Below are positions 35,928 to 44,030 of a stretch of DNA of 64,000 nt, piece by piece. The notes beneath the pieces were generated by a model. The model made no database searches, was not told where the DNA came from, and saw only the letters and a program-made list of their open reading frames with translations. Numbering within the stretch: position 1 is the first letter of the stretch; every line of letters starts with the position of its first letter. The position numbers and the translations under genes are program-made. Origin of the DNA: Chamaelirium japonicum (taxonomy: Eukaryota; Streptophyta; Magnoliopsida; Liliales; Melanthiaceae); NCBI GenBank assembly GCA_947650365.1, contig OX393557.1, positions 26,318,385-26,382,384 of the forward strand. The letters are read 5' to 3'.

Positions 35928-36452
35928 TTGTCAAGGCGTCAAGGCGAGGCTAGGCGCCCGGAGGGAGCCTAGGGGCCTAGTCGTGGCCTTATGTGTATAG
36001 GCGTGACATTATGTGCATAGACATTCTCTAAGCACGGGTATATAGTCTATACTTGCAGGTATATATGTAATAGGAAATAATATAACACCTTACTAACATG
36101 AAATTGAACATAGTATAGTCAAATGCATGCAACACAATGACACGTACATAGTATAAACAAGTAAACAACAAAAGGAACAAATAGAATACAAACACTTGCT
36201 AACATAAAATTGAGCATATTCTAATAAAATGAATACAACACAATGAACACATAGTATAAACAAGTATACAACAACAAAATGAACAAAGAATATAGGGGCG
36301 GGTTGGGTTTTATTTAAAAAAATAAACAGAAATCATTGCTTAAAACTAGGCGTGCGCTCAGGCTAGGTGCGCCTAGGCCGCCGCTTAGTGAGGTGCGCCT
36401 GGGCGCACTGGGGCCTAGCAGTGTCCGGGCGCCTAGGTCCGCTCCTTGACAA
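35928..36452. mobile_element. Non-autonomous element with TTGTCAAGG ends (unit 2)
   Basis: Counterpart of 32427-32940, about 11 bp longer, same ends. Confidence 0.7.
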
Positions 36453-36688
36453 CAATAATATACACATAGACTAACCGAAGGCAACCCAAATTGCATATAT
36501 GGAAATGATTAGATAGAGTGATGGACAACCCTCTTTGGCGGAGTATATTCTATAGTGATATTGTCTTTCAACTACCTTCGATAGGGAGTAATCAATGCCC
36601 TGTACTTCTAAAAACTACACTCAATACCCCACCCACGAAAAAGAGTTTTCAAATTTGAAGCAATGCTGATAAAGGATCGGGACTTCAT
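36453..36688 (+). pseudogene. LINE ORF2 endonuclease, C-terminal part (unit 2)
   Basis: Same content as 32941-33176 (RLDRVMDNPLW, SDQCPVLL), interrupted at 36697 by the MITE. Confidence 0.65.
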
Positions 36689-36696
36689 ACTATAAT

Positions 36697-37643
36697 CAAT
36701 GTTTAAAAAGGCGAAAGGCGTACCGAGGCATTTTTCCACTGGAGAGGCGAGGCGTAAGCCTCAAGGCGCACTGAGGCGTAAGCCTCGAATTTTTTCGAGG
36801 CGTTTTGGTAAATAAAAGTTAAAAAAAAAAACAGAATAAATACTATTATTGAATGTGTAATAATAATTGAACGAGATATGCCGCATATGCATAATAAATC
36901 ACAATATGTTATAAAATCTTATATGACACGATTGAGGGCTCCATCGAGCAATCTAACAACAAAATAGAAAGTCAAATTGCTCAAACACGCTTAATTTTTT
37001 TAATAATCAAGATAATAATTAAAATAGCAACTAACAAGTAATAACAAACAATAAAATACAAATATAGGACTAACATTGTCAAGATTAAAAAAATAACAAA
37101 CGATGATACAAATACAAAGAAAAAATCATAGAAAAACCTAGTAGAAGATACAAGATCATGATCCATACCTCTAAACTTGAAATAAACCTTTATCTCTCAC
37201 AGTTTCACATGTAGTTGGTAGACAATCCACAAAGAAGAATACAACTTCGAAATCAAAATCGGAAAATAAATGCGCACTAGATCTTGATTTTGGGTTTTTA
37301 GAGACAAGGGAGTTTCAAAACCTAAAGAGATCTAAAAGGATTTAGGATGTTTCAATGAGTGAAAAAAGGGTCCATAAGGACGATTTACATATCAATCCCT
37401 TGGTGACCCACCACACCAAACATTGGTTTTAACCCCTCCACGCCCTATGTTTCACGTTTGGTGCAAGAGGCGTATGCCTTGAATGCCATAAGGCGTGCCT
37501 CGAACAAAGGCGTACGCCTCTTGATGCAGAGGCGTGGACTTTTTATATGTGGCTGCTGAGGCGTAAGCCTCGAGGCAGCACAGGACTGCCTCACCTTGAG
37601 GCGGGCCTCAAGGCGTAAACCTCGAACGCCTTTTTAAACATTG
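36697..37643. mobile_element. hAT-like MITE, 947 bp, with 8-bp target duplication
   Basis: Ends CAATGTTTAAAAAGGCG and CGCCTTTTTAAACATTG are perfect 17-bp inverted repeats. Flanks are ACTATAAT at 36689-36696 and again at 37644-37651, an exact 8-bp target duplication. Tandem unit 1 keeps the empty site with one ACTATAAT (33177-33184). Subterminal GAGGCGTAAGCCTC palindromes recur on both arms; the centre is A/T-rich. No transposase. It inserted after the LINE segment had been duplicated. Confidence 0.93.
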
Positions 37644-37651
37644 ACTATAAT

Positions 37652-38205
37652 AACAGATAACTGGCGATTTTTTTGTAAACACCCAAATCGTAATTCTCTC
37701 CAAAAAATATATAGACCGAAGGCAATATTTGGGAGCGGAAGGTTAAATCCAAATCTCCTTCTCTCAAGGCCATGCAATCCATTAAGGAAGAGATAACGTC
37801 CATTCAAGCCCAAGAAATTTCAATGGAACAGCTTCAAAGAGAGAAACAACTTGTCTAATAATATGAGGACCTACTGGTGAAAAATGATGTATTTTGGCAT
37901 CAACGGGATGAATATGTTTGGATCAAAGAAGGGGACCGTAATACAAAGTAATTCCACATTTCAACGCTCAATAGGAGGATGAAAAATCATATTTAATGTA
38001 TCCAACTTCCCACAGGCAAATGGGCATACGAGGGTAAAATCATTTCTACTTGCTTCATTAATTACTTAACAAATATATTTTCCACATCTAACCCAAAGAA
38101 AACATGCCAAGTGAAATATTTTCCCGCAACCCTCATATATCCAATCTTGAAAATGAAATAAGGTGCAAGATTCCTGAAGAACATGAGATACACAAAATTC
38201 GTGAA
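37652..38205 (+). pseudogene. LINE ORF2 linker between endonuclease and RT
   Basis: The plus strand reads VFWHQRDEYVWIKEGDRNTK, then a stop, then FHISTLNRRMKNHI. This is the conserved W..QRSR..W..EGDRNTKFFH stretch that precedes the RT in plant LINEs. It continues with ISNLENEIRCKIPEEHEIHKIREE and ends before RT motifs appear, about 20 bases from the end of the exonuclease-like frame on the other strand. Confidence 0.75.
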
Positions 38206-38217
38206 GAACATGAAAGA

Positions 38218-38844
38218 CTAGCAGAATTCAAGATATGAAATGAAATTGGAATCAGAAAACCCTAGAGATAGCTTACCTCTTCGAAAAGCCTTCCCAATCC
38301 GGTATGACAAGTTCGCATCAACAGTCGCGAACGAAACTTGGTTGTAGGTCAGCTGCACTGCGTCCCATGCACTTTGCCTGATCCCCTTCTCCTCCTTGGG
38401 GAGGTGAAGACCCAGCATCGCCCTTGCGATCTTCCTGGGACCCTTGCCCGCCAGATCGGGCCTGCTACTTGCTTCAGAGCCAAGATCGACCAGGTTCAGA
38501 ACCTCAAAAGCCGCCGGTAGGAGATCAATGTTGGGGATGCAGAACTCGAATCTCTCGTCCTTCAAGAAATCTTCGAGTCTGGGTGAGGGCGCTTTCGTGT
38601 CGAAGATCTGGTAGATCAGGGCTCGGTGCCCTATGCAGAAGGTGACCAGAGAAACACGCCCGCTCTTGCTAACCTTCAGGTCAAGGCCGACGACAAGGTC
38701 GGCGAGGTGCCGACGCTGGAGGCGGAGGGTCTCGACGATCCATTCATCGACCACAGCCGCAGAGGATGTAACTGTGGTGATGATCCGATACTCCAAGATC
38801 CTGACGAAGAACGTCCGAGGCGCAGCTTCAATCGTAATCGACAT
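38218..38844 (-). CDS. Werner-exonuclease-like (DEDD fold) protein, catalytically degenerate
   Basis: An open frame of 208 residues from ATG at 38844. VVGLDLKV (residues ~51-58), FCIGHRALIYQIFDT (69-83), the LAGKGPRKIARAMLGL helix (131-146) and SFATVDANLSYRIGKAF (171-187) follow the layout of plant WRN-type 3'-5' exonuclease domains (VVGLDVEW; ..LCVGxxCLIFQL; ..LK.LA...LG; YASIDAFVSYE.G). The expected D-x-E is D-L-K, the motif II Asp is not conserved, and the motif III Tyr is Phe. A strong splice donor AG/GTAAGC ends the likely first exon at 38277, so the last 19 residues of the open frame may be intronic; no downstream exon was identified before the LINE. A CT-rich leader lies upstream (complement of 38868-38915). 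A broken paralog is at 7955-8373. Confidence 0.75.
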   Translation of the reverse strand: MSITIEAAPRTFFVRILEYRIITTVTSSAAVVDEWIVETLRLQRRHLADLVVGLDLKVSKSGRVSLVTFCIGHRALIYQIFDTKAPSPRLEDFLKDERFEFCIPNIDLLPAAFEVLNLVDLGSEASSRPDLAGKGPRKIARAMLGLHLPKEEKGIRQSAWDAVQLTYNQVSFATVDANLSYRIGKAFRRGKLSLGFSDSNFISYLEFC

Positions 38845-39176
38845 GAGCGCCGGGGAGAGGAGAAGAGAGAGAGAGAGAGAGGGAGAGGGATAGGGAGAGG
38901 GGAGAGAAGAGAGAGAGATGGGGGAGAAATACGGGCAGCGGGCTCGTTTGAGTTTTGAGAGGAATGGGCGCCATCTGGAATCCGGAAGCTTCTTTACATT
39001 TGACGGCTGTGATCAAACATGATCTATATGATCTATGATCCTCTGAAGGAAGATAAGACGGTACATACCAAGGGTTCATCGATGGTGGCCGTTTGATCAC
39101 GGCGGCATCGGCAGCCGGACCCGCTTAACTTCGACATCCAATCACGGTGGCCGACGACCCCTCTATGGCTCGAGGG

Positions 39177-39551
39177 TAGGGCTGGCAATTTTGGACCCGA
39201 CACGAAGTTAGCGGGTCTGGGTCAGGGTTAAACGGGTTCGGATCATAAACGGGTTGACACTATAGATCCGGGAAGACCCGTTTAAAATTCAACAGGTCGT
39301 GTCTACCCGCAATCCGATACTGTAATATATAGTACCAGCAGCTCTATCGAGTCAGGTCGGGTCGAGTCAGATTGGGTCGGATCGGGTCAACTGAATAGAC
39401 CCGTGTAGCAAACTGATCTTATCGGATCTACCCGTTTATAAGCGGGTCGGGTACGGTTGTAGGTTCTAGACACGATTAGTTAAACGGGCCGGGTCAGGGT
39501 CTAGGGGTTTTGGACACGACACGAACCTGACCCGACCCATTGCCACCCCAA
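39177..39551. mobile_element. hAT-like MITE, 375 bp
   Basis: Ends TAGGGCTGGCAAT and ATTGCCACCCCAA resemble those of the 10819 element. Flanking octamers are CTCGAGGG and CTTGAGGA. The paralog at 10525-10545 reads straight through 'GGCTCGAGGATGATTTG', an empty site. The interior has CGGGTC/GACCCG repeats and no coding capacity. Confidence 0.8.
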
Positions 39552-39667
39552 CTTGAGGATCATTCGCATGGTGGCCGACGACTCCTCTGTGGCTTGATGG
39601 AGTTCTTCACAACAGCCCAACAGACAGTCCGTGCCCGGTGCCTGGCGCATGTTTATCGCAAAGGGAA

Positions 39668-39745
39668 ACAATCCCTTGAAGATTCTTTCTTCAATTTTTT
39701 TTTTTGAAAGGAGCTTGCAGGCTCAGTCAGATTGTATTAACTGGA
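39668..39745 (-). mobile_element. Short retroposon tail
   Basis: Relative to 10690-10740, this stretch holds extra sequence. On the minus strand it ends with a poly-A run (complement of 39689-39703) preceded by 'TTAATACAATCTGACTGAGCC'. This looks like a severely 5'-truncated LINE or SINE; the family is not identified. Confidence 0.45.
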
Positions 39746-39937
39746 ATGTATCGATCGTATGCGTAGAGAGAGAATAACAGTGATACAATTAATGTTATAG
39801 AGATAGAATCTTATAGAGAGGATGCCGGGGAAAGAATGTTTTAAAAAGACAATGGTAACGACGTGAGAGGATGCCAAGTTTTAGTGAGAGAATGCCATAC
39901 AGAAAGAATCTTCAAGAGATTGTTGTAAAGAGAGAGA

Positions 39938-42433
39938 TGCAATGTGGCTATTATTCGAGCGACGGTAGCAGCACGATGCGCATGACATCACAAGAACATC
40001 ATGGGTGAAGCGCAAGCGACGGTGGCTCACCTCGGGAGGCAGCTACTAATCTGAGAACAAGCCCTACCGATCAATCACGCAACTCTCTACCACATCACCA
40101 CATGCACGATTGCTCTCGGACAGTAAGTCACAATTTCAGTTACAAAAGGCTACATCATATCGTACTCTATACATACACGCATCGCACAACAGGGCAGTTC
40201 TCATATACAAACGATCTCTGCGAAAAAAGGAGAAGAGAATCTACTGGAACAGACAGATACAATAAACTGTGATTCGCCGATATATGAACTATCAGATCTC
40301 CAGCAAGCCAAGAAATCAATCTCTCGAAGGTTAAGGTTTCCTAAATATCCGTGCTGACCTAACAAGCAATCACCACCGTCCACAGCACGACCGATAGGGC
40401 ATAACTTGCTCCTCAGTGTGGTACTTCTGCCAGCAAGGTCCCCGGTTTCGTCCTTGGGTTGATCTGCAGTTTGACAAGAACCCCTTAGGAAACCATTATT
40501 CAATCAGTAGCAGGTTTGTAATGATCCAACAATAAGATGTTCATTAACCACAGTGAGTACTTAATTAAACAACTCGATGAATCTAGGCAAGTTCCAATCA
40601 GAACAAAATAGAATCGGACATTCTCAACCGTCGGGTCATAGAGAACATCTTTGTATAGAAGAAAATGTTTATTGATCATCAAATTGCTCCTTCTATGTGA
40701 TTTGATCAATAAGCCAAGTGAGGTTCTCTAAAGGCCAACGCAACAAGAAAAATAAAAAAAGGGGTAACAAATCGACATATGAGATGAATGAGATCCTCCA
40801 AAAATCACTAAGACCGAACAGAAGAGCATTACTCTCACCTGTTCCTTTCTGGGGGGTTATGTTTTCTTCTTGTCAAATCCAATCATGAAAATGAGTTCGT
40901 GCGTGGGCATTTGGAAAATTTCCCCCCCTCCCCCCTCTTTCTCTGATACTCATGCCTGTTGGCACTTCCCCGACCACCTTCAGCTGCGCACCCCCATGCC
41001 TCCTCCAAGGGCCACCCTCAACATTGACACTCAACTTTATTTTTCTCGTATTTTTTGGCCACAATAAATTAAAACTTTATTTAGTGTTAATTTATCAGTT
41101 AAATAAAAATGTCTTTGACATCTCTCATAGATAAAATTGCCTCGGGACTGGAACGTCGGCCATATTCCATCAATGACAAAACACTGGCCCTCTCGTGGAG
41201 AACGAAACCAAAAAGCTTTTATCGTTTATGCAGAGCTTGGAGGCATAACAGCTTGATTTCTTATGATTATCTCTCATATTTTCTGAGAATTCAGTTTTCC
41301 ACTTGCAGGAGATGCTCATTTTTTAATGTCCAACTGAAAAGAATACAAAATTTACAAATCATCACCATTATGTCTGATTCGAGCCCATCAAGAAATATAT
41401 CTATACCAATCTTATGTTTAGTTTTAAACATATATAAATGGAAAAAAAATGATTAGGATATAGAGTAAACCTTGAAATAGTAAAGACAAACCACAAGTAA
41501 AACAGCTAAAACAAAATCAACATCACTAGCATGACCACACCCTCTACCACGGTACCACCTCAAAACCTTAGCTACTTGGGATCCGGTCACAGGATCCTTG
41601 TGTTGTACATCTTTATCCAATAGGTTGTTTTGATATAATAGCAATTTTGTTTTGGAAAGGATTTAATAGCAAATATATTCCAACAAAATAATGACTATGT
41701 CCCTTTCTCAAGTTATTGGAAAATGTTGGCTTATGTGAAACTTACAATCTAACTTAAGTTTTTCAAAAGGAAATTTTGTGACATTGCTAGACACTTGTCC
41801 TTGGACTTGCAATTAATTGCAGCCACTAAGTTCTTCGAATGAGTTGTCTTCTACAAGGTTTGGTCTAGGAAACTGGAATATAGCTAAGTGTAGTCAATTA
41901 TGGTGTGCTCATTTATGAAAACTGTACAATTCAATTTAATGATAGGGAAGCATACCGAATATCTGCAGGAATAAGATGATCGAAGAAAAACTAAGAACTA
42001 GTGCCTGATCATATTTCTCCGCTTACCCTTCAAATCAACCCGTTCAATGGAAAAGCTGATCATCAGATTCATTATTATATAGAAAAAAAACATGGATAAG
42101 ACTGAGCAAAGCTTCAGCAATACCTCTGTTCTGTCTTAAAATTTCGATATAACAACTTAGGATGTATTTTCAATTACCTCACGTGGAAAAGGTATGAACA
42201 CATTGTAGAATAGCACAACATCACTAAAAAAAGTAACAAGAAAAATTAACTTATAGATCAATAACTATTTTATAATAAAGTTGCACAAAAAAGGAAAGAT
42301 TCTCGAAAAAATATTAGCATTAATTAACATTGTGGGTTGTGACTAATCTCACAACACATATTTTAAGCTTTCCAACTAACAAGAAGGTTTTCTAATAAAG
42401 ACTAACCAGAGACAAGATAAGTACATACTTCTG
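39938..42433. repeat. Paralogous non-coding block, copy Y
   Basis: Matches 17310-19930. It carries no LINE at the 11419/17309 junction, proving the site's pre-insertion form. On the minus strand the exon-like part at 40450-40260 (acceptor-like AACTGCAG, then DETGDLAGRSTTLRSK) has an open frame to 40201. The module at 41250-42060 follows. The block ends shortly before the gypsy element. Confidence 0.8.
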
Positions 42434-42452
42434 AGTGTTATGTTCTTTTACC

Positions 42453-42457
42453 TCATA
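42453..42457. other. Target-site duplication TCATA (left)
   Basis: TCATA immediately precedes the left LTR and is repeated at 50509-50513 after the right LTR, the 5-bp duplication expected of Ty3/gypsy integrase. Confidence 0.95.
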
Positions 42458-42805
42458 TGATGTGGAACAGTGTGTGCGACATGGAATTCAAAGACTCGTT
42501 GAGCCGCGACAGGGTCGCTTGTTGCTCCGAGTCGAAACAGGAAGTTGATTTAAACAAATACTATGGCTAATGGTTTTAGCAAAGCATAACAGGCATGCAA
42601 GCAGGTATCCCAATCTAAATTAACCGAACAACTAATACTTAGTTATATCGGCAGAGTTCCACATGCAATGTCAAGGATAATAGCAAACAGGGTAATCAGA
42701 ATCTCACAACTCACCATTCAAAGTGGGCAGCAGTTTTGCATAGATAAAATATAAGATAATTGATCGTTGGTGTCACCATTCGATATTGACCGGGGAAAGA
42801 AAGAA

Positions 42806-42811
42806 ACTCAC
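42806..42811 (-). other. Consensus splice donor in LTR leader (AG/GTGAGT)
   Basis: The minus strand reads CAGTAG/GTGAGT directly after the stop codon of the LTR frame. In the 5' LTR the same donor is at 49262-49257. A candidate acceptor (TTCATCTTAG) lies near 48834, upstream of the gag start at 48760, which would define a ~0.43-kb leader intron containing the PBS. Inferred from motifs only. Confidence 0.5.
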
Positions 42812-43747
42812 CTACTGAGGATTGTGGGGGACCTCAGGGACCTCAACTGGTGGCGGGGCCGAAGTCGATGCGGTGTCCTCAGGTTGAGCCGGAGCTTGAG
42901 CGAGGGCCCGAAGGGCTAGCACGTTGGGATGTACGGGCGCGCCGGGATGCCAACGCTGATGGTTCTCCGAGATCCCCAGTCGTGCTTCCGCGTCCTTGGC
43001 GACGAGGTAGGTGATGCGCTCCATGTAATCCTTCACGCTCTCGCCGGCGTTGAACCGGAAATCGAGGAAGGGAGACCGGATGTCGAGAAATCCGTCTTCG
43101 TCGTCGATCAAGCCGTGATCAACATCGGGGTCGGCCATGCCGTCATGCCGAGGGAATGGGCTATCGGTGTGGGGAGGTGGTACTCGGATTGGGCGCGGGG
43201 AAGGGGAGCAGGTAGGGGAGGCCGGTCGGGCAAGGGTGAAGGGTGAGGGTGGTGACCGGAGAGAGGGAGGAAGGGGAAAATCGGGTTGGTCGGCTGCACA
43301 GCTGAAGGAGGCACAGGGGTGGGGGCTGTGGCACCGGGGAGGAGACGAGGGGGGGGGTCGGGAGGCAGGGGAAATGGGGTCGGCTGGGGCTTGGGGCCGG
43401 CGGCAGCAGCAGGGGGGGAATCGGGTGGGGCTGATGGCGGGTAGGCAGCAGCAGCAAGAGGGAAAGGAAAGGGGGCTCGGGGGCTGGGGTCGCGGGTAGG
43501 CAGCAGCAGCACGGGGGAGAGGAAAGGGGGGGAATCGGGTGGGCTGGGGTTCGGATAGGCAGCAGCGGCAGGAGGGATAGGAAGGGAGGATCGAGGGCTG
43601 GGGTTGGGTAGGCAGCAGCAGCACGGGAAAGGGGGGAATCGGGTTGGTGGGCCGGCCGGGTGAGAGGAGAGGAAAGGGGGGGCCGGTGGGCTTGGGAGGG
43701 GAAGGGGAAAACGGGATTGGGGGGGGGGGGGGGGGGGATGGTCCCAC
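42812..43747 (-). CDS. LTR-embedded proline-rich reading frame, 311 aa (leader ORF)
   Basis: The frame lies in the R-U5 part of the LTR on the element's own strand, so any element transcript would carry it in the leader. Residues ~1-200 are low-complexity proline-rich, made of repeated PQP.RFPP.PL...AAAAYP-type units. The last ~109 residues, from a well-placed ATG (MADPDVDHGL), are not low-complexity: IDDEDGFLDIRSPFLDFRF, ESVKDYMERITYLVAKDAEARLG, then an Ala/Pro-rich tail and a stop. This part stays open in both LTRs. I do not recognise the family. It may be a captured host exon or a non-translated leader with chance openness. The stop abuts a consensus splice donor. Confidence 0.45.
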   Translation of the reverse strand: MGPSPPPPPPIPFSPSPPKPTGPPFPLLSPGRPTNPIPPFPVLLLPTQPQPSILPSYPSCRCCLSEPQPTRFPPFPLPRAAAAYPRPQPPSPLSFPSCCCCLPAISPTRFPPCCCRRPQAPADPISPASRPPPSSPPRCHSPHPCASFSCAADQPDFPLPPSLRSPPSPFTLARPASPTCSPSPRPIRVPPPHTDSPFPRHDGMADPDVDHGLIDDEDGFLDIRSPFLDFRFNAGESVKDYMERITYLVAKDAEARLGISENHQRWHPGAPVHPNVLALRALAQAPAQPEDTASTSAPPPVEVPEVPHNPQ

Positions 43748-43892
43748 TAGGGTTTCACACGCCTAGTTGGGGGCCTAGGGTTTCACACACCTAGGTATAG
43801 GCTCGGGTTTCACACACCTCACCTTAGCTCTCTCACACATGTGGGAAGAGGTAAAAATTTTATTCATTGCATACTGAAGAGAAAAATGAAAG

Positions 43893-43906
43893 GCCTATAA
43901 ATAGGC
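43893..43906 (-). promoter_or_regulatory. TATA box of the gypsy 3' LTR
   Basis: The palindromic GCCTATTTATAGGC is placed ~30 bases before the presumed R start. The same site in the 5' LTR (50344-50331) would drive the genomic transcript. Confidence 0.6.
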
Positions 43907-44030
43907 TTATAACGACAGACGAAAAAGCCCACTAATCGAGGTGGGACTAAATGTACACAACCCAAATAATGAAACAGAAAAACAGTAGCCAACATGGCTA
44001 GAACCACATGCTCAGATGTCGCCTCCTGCG

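Larger units (their letters stand above)
33581..37733. repeat. Tandem unit 2 of the interrupted LINE segment
   Basis: Matches 30088-33270. It carries one insertion that unit 1 lacks (MITE at 36697-37643), and its right end continues into further LINE ORF2 sequence. Confidence 0.9.
39130..39937. repeat. Flank shared with 10490-11418
   Basis: After removing the MITE at 39177-39551 and the insertion near 39670, the sequence follows 10490-10818 and 11329-11418, e.g. 'CATCCAATCACGGTGG', 'TGGAGTTCTTCAC', 'TAGAGAGAGAATAACAGTGAT' and 'AGAAAGAATCTTCAAGAGATTGT'. It supplies the empty sites for the MITE at 10819 and the LINE at 11419. Confidence 0.85.

Noticed and set aside
42929..43499. Plus-strand Gly/Arg-rich frames across the LTR
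   Set aside because: They are antisense shadows of the GC-rich proline repeat, with no independent start context or domain.
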